The notes below the pieces were generated by a model that did not search any database, was not told where the DNA came from, and saw nothing but the letters and a program-made list of their open reading frames with translations. Shown here one piece after another: positions 45,280 to 52,727 of a DNA stretch of 64,000 nucleotides (within the stretch, counting starts at the first letter, position 1; the number at the start of each line of letters is the position of its first letter). Origin of the DNA: Nitrospira defluvii (lineage in GTDB: Bacteria > Nitrospirota > Nitrospiria > Nitrospirales > Nitrospiraceae); assembly GCA_011525625.1 (NCBI GenBank), contig WYAX01000015.1, forward strand, positions 124,001 to 188,000, written 5' to 3'. The position numbers and the translations under genes are program-made.

Positions 45280-45575
45280 AAGTGAGTTTCCGGTTGACGG
45301 CTGTCACGGGGCACCCGATTCACCCCAGTGATGGTCATCGAAAAGTCCCCACCCCGTTAGGCTGTTGTTGAGGCTTCTTCGACTCGCACCAATCCTGCTT
45401 TGAGCTTCTCCTTCAGTCGGTACGAATGGCCACGGATGTTGATCGTCATCGCGTGGTGTAGCACTCGATCCAGGATTGCCGTCGCGAGCGCCCGGTCGTC
45501 AAACACCTCGCCACAGGCACCAAAGCCTTGGTTGCTCGTCAGAATCATCGGCTCTTTTCGTGCCGACGTGAGATG
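45280..45575 (-). mobile_element. istB: IS21-family remnant with 3' end of istB
   Basis: The minus strand encodes the C-terminal part of IstB, the AAA ATPase of IS21 elements: a frame from about 45575 to 45357 reads MILTSNQGFGACGEVF, ATAILDRVLHHAM and NIRGHSYRLKEKLKAGL, all matching the end of IstB. The N-terminal 180 residues including Walker motifs, and istA, are missing. About 75 bases beyond the stop resemble an IS21 end (around 45289-45350), but I could not find a matching terminal repeat or target duplication. The boundaries are therefore approximate, and the element cannot move. Confidence 0.65.
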
Positions 45576-45647
45576 AGTTGAAAAAATGGCGCCGGTGCGG
45601 CCGCGGCAAGTCCGTCTGTTGTGGTAGCCGGGTATCGGGGTGTGTTG

Positions 45648-46022
45648 TTAACGGCGGTAGCTGGACAAGAACCGATTGAGGCGACTGTGGTCTGGAGCGG
45701 GAGTCCGTAGGAACTCAATGCCGAAATGGTGCTGACGTACCCAACGAATCGCAGCGACTTCAATGACTAGCGCAGGGGCCTGGTCGGGTAACAGCAGGCG
45801 AGCCGTGATGCAGCTACCGGCCAGAATCGTATGCTCACACTCAACCAGGCACCCCGCCTCTGACAGGTTGTGGATCAGTGCTTCACTGAGATAAGCGGCA
45901 CCGGCGAGCATGGCCGGGCAGCGAACTTCCAGGCGGTTTCGAGATCGCTGAAAAGTTAGCATGGTGGTTGATGCCAGGTGGTAGCTCTGCGACTGTTGTG
46001 AGGTGGAACTGTATGCGTACAT
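45648..46022 (-). CDS. PilZ domain protein
   Basis: A 124-residue protein dominated by a PilZ domain: the c-di-GMP-binding Arg region is RSRNRLEVRCPAML and the second motif is HNLSEAGCLVE (D/N-x-S-x-x-G). The hydrophobic core strand HFGIEFL closes the domain. The protein may start at 46022 or at the in-frame ATG 45962, neither with a clear Shine-Dalgarno. Likely role: c-di-GMP receptor; no partner gene is adjacent. The preceding IS21 remnant shows the region has been disturbed. Confidence 0.75.
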   Translation of the reverse strand: MYAYSSTSQQSQSYHLASTTMLTFQRSRNRLEVRCPAMLAGAAYLSEALIHNLSEAGCLVECEHTILAGSCITARLLLPDQAPALVIEVAAIRWVRQHHFGIEFLRTPAPDHSRLNRFLSSYRR

Positions 46023-46202
46023 GCGTTGCAGTGTAGGGCGGGGAGGAGAAAAACAATACCCCTGCCTTAGAGGGGGAAGTGTGTTGGCCCGGGGAGATCA
46101 CAAGTTGTGGCCGTGAATCGTGGTGGAGGCACGGCTTTCCCAGATCGTTCTCTGGAGCAAGCGTACAGGGGATGGTGGCAGTATGGCATCGGCAGAGGAT
46201 GC

Positions 46203-46280
46203 TCACTCTTGCCACCACACCAAACGAATCAGATAAATTCCTGCCACATAGGTTCCGGCGATTAGGATTGCCCAAAGCAT
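46203..46280 (-). CDS. 25-residue single-helix membrane peptide
   Basis: A 25-codon gene, start ATG 46280, stop TGA 46203-46205, preceded by a strong Shine-Dalgarno GCAGGAGGAG 6 bases from the ATG. The peptide is one hydrophobic helix, MLWAILIAGTYVAGIYLIRL followed by VWWQE, with a short C-terminal charged end, as in small respiratory-complex subunits such as CydX. I see no adjacent oxidase genes. It is flanked by PilZ and zinc-ribbon genes on the same strand. The call rests on the RBS plus hydrophobicity, not homology. Confidence 0.5.
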   Translation of the reverse strand: MLWAILIAGTYVAGIYLIRLVWWQE

Positions 46281-46659
46281 GATGTGCTCCTCCTGCTTAT
46301 GCTGAGATAATTGTCGCGTCACTTGTTGACGCGCTGTTATGTGCAGGAAGCAACTCGCATACCGCAAGCCTCATTCCTCGCGGGAGTGCAGAATAGGCAA
46401 TTTCTTGATGCGCGAGGGGGAGGCGTCTGATTGCGATGTATCCAATTCGATAAAGAACGAATCAATTTAGATAATCTTTCAGGGGTTGGATGTGAGCTGC
46501 GGAGAAAGGCCATGGAACTCCATAGAGTCGCGTCGCAGGGTCACCGCCTTGGCGCTCTCCGTGAGTGCAGCATGCACGGGTAGTCGTTCATTGAGTGGAA
46601 CTATTTGGAGTGTCATTCAGGAACTATCTCCTCCCTACTCATCACGTGGCAGTTTGAGC
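46281..46659. other. Stretch without recognised gene
   Basis: About 380 bases between two very short minus-strand genes. A plus-strand frame of 89 codons (46486-46755) overlaps the zinc-ribbon gene antisense and shows no protein-like features. A region around 46430-46480 is AT-rich and could hold promoters for the minus-strand gene at 46280, but no clear pair is visible. Confidence 0.35.
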
Positions 46660-46815
46660 TTACTTTTGTGCATCGTGAGACCGCGCGTTGCTCAGCCGCT
46701 GTTCGACCGCGAGGGCGGCAGCAGTGATGGCATAGCTGCACTGCTCGCAGGATAAGAAGCCTCCTGTAGGGATGAGGCTATGATGTTTGCAGCGGGGACA
46801 GTCATAAATTTTCAT
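46660..46815 (-). CDS. 51-residue zinc-ribbon-like protein
   Basis: A 51-codon gene, ATG 46815 to TAA 46660-46662, with AGGAG 7 bases ahead of the start. The protein reads MKIYDCPRCKHHSLIPTG, then FLSCEQCSYAITAAALAVEQ and a short charged tail. Two CxxC motifs (CPRC and CEQC) 18 residues apart give a zinc-ribbon topology. The C-terminal helix (residues 31-42) is Ala-rich. Function unknown; such tiny ribbons may bind RNA polymerase, tRNA or other proteins. Confidence 0.6.
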   Translation of the reverse strand: MKIYDCPRCKHHSLIPTGGFLSCEQCSYAITAAALAVEQRLSNARSHDAQK

Positions 46816-47849
46816 CGACGTGCTCCTGCACTAATGACTGAGATCATCGGAAAGTGATGTGGTCGAATCGACGGCTCGTGGGATATGCGCGCTTGAATGA
46901 GGAGTCTTGCGAGGAAAGCGAGCGGGCAATTGTGATGAGGGGCTGGCCGGGGCATCATTGCGAGTTCCGTAGTTGATGCCGCATCGACGAGCTTTCGGCT
47001 GATAAAGCTCGATGGACTGGTCAGGTACAAGCTGCCCCCCTCGCATCGTGGACGTTTCACAGATCATCCTTTCAGCTTGCGTCGACTTGCAGGAAGCCAC
47101 AGGAGGGAGGCGGGTGAAGTGAGATGCGCCCCTCCACTCGCTCCGTCCTGCGGGTTCATTCACGCTGCTCCCGGACTGATGGGTAAGGTCAGTGCCGTAA
47201 CGCCGTTTCGCGAGGGACATAAACGAACTGTTCAGTTCCTGGTCGCGTAGACGGTGGAACAGGGTGAATGTCTAATATGAGATCAATTATCAAAATCAGT
47301 ATAGCGGCAGGTCTAGGGGCTGGGAATGTTTACTTTCCCGAAGCAGAAAGATAGGGGGGCGATCTAATCGCACGATCTCCCGGTATGGCCGAGGCGGGCT
47401 GTTGTATAGAAAGAGGGGCAAACGTTTCGCCAGAGGAGGTCGAACGACTCGATTGGAAGATGTGAGAATTGGAAAGTCGGCCGTGGGTCGTGCTCCACAG
47501 ATCAACCATGATTGTGCGAGGTCCAGGTGCGTTGCACCGGCACGACTCCTCGGCCTCAGCGGCTGGCCGGTTCACTCCGGAAGCGAGCACCTTGGAATAG
47601 TACGTGCGGAATCATCAGTCACTACGCTAGACGTGAGCTACTGAAGGAGTGAATTCTCGGAAGGTATTTATACGATGTTTCGCTAGGCAAAGGTTGTATG
47701 CAAAGGCGGCCTGCGAGCAAGAAGTAGTGCTGGAATGATGCCCCTTGATCGAGCGTTTGGGAAGGTATGGTGCCAGCAGTCGGCGTGGGTCGTGAAAATG
47801 AGAGCTGATTACAATTTGATCTAGTCAAGAAGATTAAGAAGGAAGAAAA
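46816..47849. other. Large gene-poor stretch upstream of zinc-ribbon gene and downstream of tRNAs
   Basis: About 1 kb with no gene I can support. A minus-strand frame of about 70-130 codons ends 15 bases before the zinc-ribbon start (46831 to about 47067 or 47220); it could be a small gene co-transcribed with the ribbon, but composition and start signals are weak. The rest (47230-47849) has short frames on both strands, no repeats and no hairpin terminator. I see nothing that explains the region; decayed DNA is the simplest view. Confidence 0.4.
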
Positions 47850-47925
<76 letters not shown>

Positions 47926-47974
47926 CACCGGTGTGCACTATGTGTATCGAACTCGACGTGTCTGACGGAGCGAT

Positions 47975-48051
47975 TGGTGCGCCTGACAGGATTTGAACCT
48001 GTGGCCCTCAGCTCCGGAGGCTGATGCTCTATCCAGCTGAGCTACAGGCGC
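47975..48051 (-). tRNA. tRNA-Arg (anticodon CCG)
   Basis: 77 bases on the minus strand with an acceptor stem GCGCCTG/CAGGCGC, discriminator A and encoded CCA (47975-47977). The anticodon loop CTCCGGA gives CCG (Arg codon CGG). The T arm contains AGGTTCAAATCCT. It lies 49 bases upstream of tRNA-Lys and they probably share a transcript. Confidence 0.97.
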
Positions 48052-48118
48052 TCCCGTCGATCAGACCAGGCACATTAGCATAGCGTTTCCGTCTCTGTCT
48101 AGGGAGTTACGGGGTGGG

Positions 48119-48727
48119 TTAGAGGAATCCGTATGGCAGGAGGAGCTCGTCGCCACGTTGGGATTGAACTTGACCGGCGACAAACAAGGCTGCTGCCTCG
48201 TGCTCGGCCAATCGGACCGATTCGGCCTGGAGGCTATGCGAGAGGCGGATGATGGGAACGGCAGTTTGGACGGTGCAGGCGCCTTCAACCATTCCGTTGG
48301 ACTCAGTTGGGATCCCCATGGTGCGACATGTGATGGGGCGAGATGCATAGACGAGGCAACTGCCATCGGTTCCAAGGGCAGGACAAGGTAGGTCTGCGAA
48401 CTGTTCGGCTATGGCATCGAGTGTCGAATCGGCCCATTCATCCAGGCAGGGTGTTGAGCGGAGGCTTGGGTAACTCGCTTCAATCAGGCCGACCTGATTC
48501 GTCGCGCGCGCGACGATGGCCTCTCGTTGCGTGGGGTCTAGGGCGTCAAGACCACGCCGTAGTTCCTGGGCATCTAGGCGGGTAATGGGGAAGATGCCGA
48601 TACAGCATTCACAACAAGCTCGGCCGCACGGAATCGCCTCAAGTAGGGAGGCGCGAGCACGTCGGAACCACAGGGAGGCGCTCTCGAACAGGGAGGTGCG
48701 AAGTGGTGAGGACACGTCGGTCCCCAT
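48119..48727 (-). CDS. YkgJ-family cysteine-cluster protein
   Basis: A 202-residue protein with the cysteine signature CGRACCECC (about 34-42) followed by PCPALGTDGSCLVYASRPI and TCRTMG (about 113-138), the same two-part cluster as the paralogue at 35084. Metal- or Fe-S-binding is likely; function unknown. The start at ATG 48727 follows the previous gene by 5 bases, with GGAGG at about 10 bases; the upstream frame (to 48847) lies inside the neighbour. Probably co-transcribed with 48733-49290. Confidence 0.7.
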   Translation of the reverse strand: MGTDVSSPLRTSLFESASLWFRRARASLLEAIPCGRACCECCIGIFPITRLDAQELRRGLDALDPTQREAIVARATNQVGLIEASYPSLRSTPCLDEWADSTLDAIAEQFADLPCPALGTDGSCLVYASRPITCRTMGIPTESNGMVEGACTVQTAVPIIRLSHSLQAESVRLAEHEAAALFVAGQVQSQRGDELLLPYGFL

Positions 48728-48732
48728 GAGGC

Positions 48733-49290
48733 CTATTCCTCCGACACGGAAAGATCGACGATCAGTTGCCCTTTCGGCGAGAAAAATCCTTGCCGATCGA
48801 TCTGGACGATGCCGTTGCAGTGTTCCTGGAAAAACTCCAGAATCCAACCGTTGAAGTCGTACCCGTCTTCCGTGATATCCGCTTCAAGCATGCGCGTGGT
48901 GAGAATGAAGCGCGCCCGAGTGACGTGTTCCTGGGCAAGGCTGGCTTCAATATCATCGTGGGAAGAGAGGTCCTCCCGGAATTGCCGCTGTTCCTGTTCG
49001 AACAGGTCTTGATATGTGCCGCGATCCCGCACGCAGAACACCTGGATGGGCTTGCGATCACGCGCATACCCTAAAATGACCTGAACCCATGCCCAGTCAT
49101 CCAGCATGGCATCGCTCATGTCAGGTGGGAGAATCGGCAGTTGTCCTCGAGATTTGAGAAACTCGACGAGGAGCCGCAGAGGAGGGGCATTTTCGTTCTT
49201 GCAAAAGACTCGTGAGTAAATGACTGCCTCCGGCGCGGTGCCTTCCGCCGGTTGGGCTGCTGAGGGAAGTATGGGAAGTTCTCTGGCCAT
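48733..49290 (-). CDS. Conserved-looking protein of unknown function
   Basis: A 185-residue soluble protein with mixed alpha/beta pattern (AWVQVILGYARDRKPIQVFC, ARFILTTRMLEADI, FNGWILEFFQEHCNGIVQID) and no signal peptide, transmembrane helix or metal motif. The C-terminal half alternates hydrophobic strands, ending in PKGQLIVDLSVSEE. I do not recognise the family. It precedes the cysteine-cluster gene by 5 bases on the same strand, so the two may function together. Confidence 0.55.
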   Translation of the reverse strand: MARELPILPSAAQPAEGTAPEAVIYSRVFCKNENAPPLRLLVEFLKSRGQLPILPPDMSDAMLDDWAWVQVILGYARDRKPIQVFCVRDRGTYQDLFEQEQRQFREDLSSHDDIEASLAQEHVTRARFILTTRMLEADITEDGYDFNGWILEFFQEHCNGIVQIDRQGFFSPKGQLIVDLSVSEE

Positions 49291-49586
49291 AAAGACGCCT
49301 CGTGATGCTGAATGATAGGCTGACTTTCGAGTTGCCAGGGTACTCTACTCTCTGGTCTGCGCCACGCGCAAGGGCGTGCATCGTGCTTCTCGCCACTCTG
49401 GGCGCGCGTGCCCTGCATGGCGGCTCTTGACAGCCCCCAGGGCTTTGGATACACTCTCGCCCTGTTTTCGGACTGATTCTGCAGACCACGCGCAGATTTC
49501 CGGCTCCACCTCTGTACGTACGAGTTTATAGATCGCAGCCCGCACAAGTCAGTTCACTTTCATTCGTTGTTCAAAGGGAGGAACGC

Positions 49587-49874
49587 ATGGCCAAGTCGAT
49601 GACGAAATCGCAGATTGCTGACCATCTTGCTGGAAAGGCGGGAATTACGAAGAAGACGGCGGTCCAACTCCTGGACGATTTTGCCGCGCTTGCCTACCGA
49701 GAAGCGAAGAATGCTTTCGTCGTCCCCGGTATCGGAAAGTTGGTCCTTGCCAATCGGAAAGCGCGTATGGGCCGGAATCCGCAGACCGGTGAGCCCATTA
49801 AGATTCCCGCCAAGCGCGTGGTGAAGTTCCGGGTCGCGAAGATGGCCAAAGATTCGATTCTCGGAAAGAAGTAA
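49587..49874 (+). CDS. HU/IHF family DNA-binding protein
   Basis: A 95-residue histone-like protein. TKSQIADHLAGKAGITKKTA forms the N-terminal dimerisation helices, FVVPGIGKLVLANRKARMGR the beta saddle, and NPQTGEPIKIPAKR the arm with the conserved proline that intercalates into DNA. It bends DNA and compacts the nucleoid. The sequence is closer to HU than to sequence-specific IHF, but the final call needs comparison. AAAGGGAGGAACGC gives a strong ribosome binding site; a terminator follows 26 bases after the stop. The 296 bases upstream show no other gene. Confidence 0.92.
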   Translation: MAKSMTKSQIADHLAGKAGITKKTAVQLLDDFAALAYREAKNAFVVPGIGKLVLANRKARMGRNPQTGEPIKIPAKRVVKFRVAKMAKDSILGKK

Positions 49875-49899
49875 GCAGCCCGTTCCTCTACCGACTTAC

Positions 49900-49932
49900 G
49901 GGCCGGTGTTTTCCGCGGGAAAGCACCGGCCC
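49900..49932 (+). terminator. Rho-independent terminator after the HU gene
   Basis: A 9-bp perfect GC-rich stem, GGGCCGGTG (49900-49908) with CACCGGCCC (49924-49932), extended inward by TTTCC/GGAAA around a short loop and followed by TGCTTTTCC. It lies just beyond the stop at 49874. Confidence 0.8.
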
Positions 49933-49976
49933 TGCTTTTCCTGCAGGTCTGCCGGTGATCCGGTGGTGCAGAGCCC

Positions 49977-50249
49977 CTAAAACGACGGCGCCAGCCCGCT
50001 TCCTCCGGCACCGTCGTGCCCCACAAAACGCACCGCATCTCCATCCTGTACGATCGAATCCTCGCTTGCGATCCGCTTGTTGATCGTAACCAAGACCTTT
50101 TTTTCACGTAAGAGTTGGAGCATGTGGCGAAGACCACGGCCCTGCCGCTGAATGACTTGGCGGACCGTAACCGGAGCAGGCAGCTCGCAGGCCAAGTCCC
50201 GTTCCCCATCCGTGGTCTGGAGTTGTCCCATGAGGGTGATGGTAATCAT
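49977..50249 (-). CDS. MoaD/ThiS-like ubiquitin-fold protein with C-terminal tail
   Basis: A 90-residue protein with a beta-grasp pattern (MITITLMGQL, TVRQVIQR, KVLVTINKRIAS, IVQDGDAVRFVG). The usual sulfur-carrier ending is a terminal Gly-Gly; here a GG is present at about residues 82-83, followed by seven more residues (SGLAPSF). Family members of this type (for example QbsE) need the tail removed by a JAMM-type protease before thiocarboxylation; no such protease is in the window. It is convergent with HU and divergent from the next gene. Cofactor or other sulfur transfer role is inferred. Confidence 0.65.
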   Translation of the reverse strand: MITITLMGQLQTTDGERDLACELPAPVTVRQVIQRQGRGLRHMLQLLREKKVLVTINKRIASEDSIVQDGDAVRFVGHDGAGGSGLAPSF

Positions 50250-50356
50250 GCGTTGTGAATCCTCCGTCGACGATAGATCACACAGTGTGTAGGGGAGCAG
50301 TCCGTGGAGTTTTGCAAAATTGACTCGCTTTGGCAGCTGCGTCTAATATTACCACT

Positions 50357-50758
50357 ATGCAATCCCTGAATATCCAGCATCCCGGGATGCCGGATCTCCA
50401 ATTTGTGCTCGTCGTGTCCGCTTTGTGCACATCCGGGTTGGAGACGCTGAACGTGCCGGAAGATCTCCGCCGGAGAGTCTTTGATGCCTGCTGGGCCTTG
50501 GTCAACACCGATCCTCCCCCCGTCACTCAGGCGGAGCGAGTGTTGGACCTTCGGTTTGGTACGGAGTTGACGCTTGATGCCCTGGTGGCGACGATTCGCC
50601 AACTCTTTTCGGAAGCGGGAATTGCAACGTTGACATGGGATCATGCGCCCAGTGACCCCACACGTCCCAGCAGTCCTGCCGCCGAACCACTTATTGACCG
50701 GTTGCACAAATTGTATCCAGATCCCCCTTCGCCCCCCGACCGTTCCGCTCACAATTAA
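50357..50758 (+). CDS. Hypothetical protein
   Basis: A 133-residue protein from ATG 50357 (an in-frame start nine codons upstream, at 50330, is also open). Mixed helix and strand content with a Pro/Ser-rich C-terminus (PSDPTRPSSPAAEP). No domain, signal peptide or transmembrane segment recognised. It lies between the divergent MoaD-like gene and rfbC. Confidence 0.45.
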   Translation: MQSLNIQHPGMPDLQFVLVVSALCTSGLETLNVPEDLRRRVFDACWALVNTDPPPVTQAERVLDLRFGTELTLDALVATIRQLFSEAGIATLTWDHAPSDPTRPSSPAAEPLIDRLHKLYPDPPSPPDRSAHN

Positions 50759-50933
50759 CCGCTCAGTGAATCGAGACATACTCAGGCTAGGGTTTCGCCA
50801 CGATTGCTGCTGAGCAGTTTCCTTCCCAGAGCCATGGTCCGTGCGGCGGTCGCCGAGGGTTTCTTCGATCGAGTTTTCACGTTGGACGGGATTAGGTATG
50901 ATGGCCACAGGTCAATTCGATTCCGGAGGTGTC

Positions 50934-51491
50934 ATGCGAATTCTGCCGACGCCACTTAGCGGTCTGTTTCAAATCGAGCCCGATGTCTTTGGAGATGCTC
51001 GGGGGAAGTTCGTCGAGATTTTTCGTGAGTCGCGCTATGACGCGGCGGCGATCGAAAAACCTTTCGTGCAAGACAATTTCTCCTGGTCTGTGCGCGGCAC
51101 GTTGCGGGGGCTCCATTATCAGCTCGGACGTCCCCAGGGTAAGCTCGTCACAGTTGTGAAAGGCTCGGTCTACGATGTGGCGGTGGATATTCGGCAGGGA
51201 TCGCCGACCTTCGGGCAATGGTATGGGGTGGAATTGTCGGATACGACGATGCGGCAACTCTACATCCCGCCTGGGTTCGCCCACGGGTTTTGCGTGCTCA
51301 GTGAAGAGGCCGGGTTCCTGTATAAGTGCACCGATGTGTATTCCCCGGTCGATGAGCGGGGCATCGTGTGGAATGATCCGGAACTGGCCATTTCCTGGCC
51401 CATCACCACGCCGCTGCTTTCGGCGAAAGATCAGGCGTACAAGTGTCTCGCCGATATGATGACGGAATTGCCACGCTACACCGATCGGTAG
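50934..51491 (+). CDS. rfbC: dTDP-4-dehydrorhamnose 3,5-epimerase RmlC
   Basis: A 185-residue cupin of normal RmlC length. Catalytic and binding blocks are complete: FVEIFRESRYDAAAI, FVQDNFSWSVRGTLRGLHYQ (catalytic His in RGLHYQ), GKLVTVVKGSVYDVAVDIR, and YIPPGFAHGFCVLSE. It epimerises dTDP-4-keto-6-deoxy-glucose in dTDP-L-rhamnose biosynthesis. GGAGG five bases upstream supports ATG 50934; the longer upstream frame is not conserved. No other rml gene is adjacent. Confidence 0.93.
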   Translation: MRILPTPLSGLFQIEPDVFGDARGKFVEIFRESRYDAAAIEKPFVQDNFSWSVRGTLRGLHYQLGRPQGKLVTVVKGSVYDVAVDIRQGSPTFGQWYGVELSDTTMRQLYIPPGFAHGFCVLSEEAGFLYKCTDVYSPVDERGIVWNDPELAISWPITTPLLSAKDQAYKCLADMMTELPRYTDR

Positions 51492-51699
51492 CCTGAGCAG
51501 CGTTTTTTGCCGGACCGACTTTCCCCCAACTCTCCGTCGTGCGAGCTCTCGACCCTCGATCCGAGGGAGTGGTTCCTCCTCCCGTGCGTGGTTCACTACA
51601 GAAGACGCTCCTCCTGGCACTTCTGGTGCGAGCGCGCGTCTTGCCGTAGGGTGGAACGGCGTGCTATGTAGGAATCATTCCTGTCTAGATACCAATGCC

Positions 51700-52152
51700 A
51701 TGACGCTGCATCCGCAGGAAATCGAGGTCCGCTTTCGTCGACACGCAGTTCGTGTGACGCGTCAGCGAGCGGCCATCTATGCTGCGTTGGTCGGGACCAG
51801 TAGCCATCCCACTGCCGATGATCTGTACCGGATGGTGACGCGGCAGCATCCGGCGATGTCGCGGAATACGGTCTATTACACTCTGGGGGTGTTGCGGAAG
51901 GCCGGATTGGTGCAGGAAGTCAACGTCGGGCACGAGGTGGCGCGGTTTGACGGCAACGTCACGATGCATCACCACCTTATCTGTGTGCAGTGCGGTCGGA
52001 TCGAGGACGTGATGGACCAGGAGCTGGATCAAGTGAAAATCTCAAACCGGCGGGCCAAGGGATTTCACGTTCTCGGACATCGGGTTGAGTTTCACGGTTA
52101 TTGTGAGAGTTGTCGAGAGGGCAGGCGCGATGCGTCACCGTCTCACGGATAA
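51700..52152 (+). CDS. perR: Fur-family metalloregulator, PerR-like
   Basis: About 150 residues: a winged-helix DNA-binding half (VRVTRQRAAIYAALV, SHPTADDLYRMVT, SRNTVYYTLGVLRKAGLV) and a metal-binding half with MHHHLICVQCGRIEDV and GYCESC, the two CxxC pairs holding structural zinc. PerR senses peroxide by iron-catalysed His oxidation; the rubrerythrin gene 35 bases downstream favours PerR over Fur. ATG 51700 is preferred; the frame is open to 51661. The family would bind an operator near its own and the rubrerythrin promoter, but I could not mark one. Confidence 0.8.
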   Translation: MTLHPQEIEVRFRRHAVRVTRQRAAIYAALVGTSSHPTADDLYRMVTRQHPAMSRNTVYYTLGVLRKAGLVQEVNVGHEVARFDGNVTMHHHLICVQCGRIEDVMDQELDQVKISNRRAKGFHVLGHRVEFHGYCESCREGRRDASPSHG

Positions 52153-52187
52153 GTAGCAACAGCATCCATTCATGTAAGGAGGACAGC

Positions 52188-52616
52188 ATGGGAAACAGTT
52201 TGAAGGGCACCAAGAGTCATGAAAATCTCAAGCACGCGTTTGCCGGTGAATCGCAAGCCAACCGGCGGTATCTGTATTTTGCGCGCCGTGCCGATATTGA
52301 GGGATACCCCGACGTCGGTGGATTGTTCCGCGACACGTCCGAGGCGGAAACCGGCCATGCCTTCGGACATTTGGACTTTCTGAAGGAAGTCGGTGATCCC
52401 GCGACCGGTGTGCCGATCGGGAACACCGAGGCCAATTTGAAGTCCGCCATTGAAGGCGAAACCTACGAGTATACGCAGATGTATCCGGGCATGGCCAAAA
52501 CGGCGCGTGATGAAGGCTTTTCCGAATTGGCCGAGTGGTTTGAGACGTTGGCCAAAGCCGAGCGGTCTCACGCCAACCGGTTTACCAAGGGCCTTGATAG
52601 CTTGAAGCAGCAATAA
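52188..52616 (+). CDS. Rubrerythrin, short form without rubredoxin domain
   Basis: A 142-residue ferritin-like diiron protein. The four-helix bundle carries Glu/His iron ligands in [39 protein letters not shown] and [11 protein letters not shown]. Standard rubrerythrins have a C-terminal rubredoxin Cys4 iron site; this one ends right after the bundle, so it needs an external electron donor. The neighbouring Fe-S protein is an obvious candidate. AAGGAGG before ATG 52188. It reduces peroxide and is probably under PerR control. Confidence 0.88.
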   Translation: MGNSLKGTKSHENLKHAFAGESQANRRYLYFARRADIEGYPDVGGLFRDTSEAETGHAFGHLDFLKEVGDPATGVPIGNTEANLKSAIEGETYEYTQMYPGMAKTARDEGFSELAEWFETLAKAERSHANRFTKGLDSLKQQ

Positions 52617-52727
52617 CTTCCCGCCAATGTCGGCCATGGGCGTGTCTGGGGCAGGATGGGGGGGGGTGCGGGATACCACCGGCCGCGCATCCTGCCTCGG
52701 TCGACTCAGGGACAAGGATTTCCGTCC

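Noticed and set aside
46831-47220. Minus-strand frame before the zinc-ribbon gene
   Set aside because: Could be a small gene, but start signals are weak and the sequence shows no recognised fold; left as unexplained.
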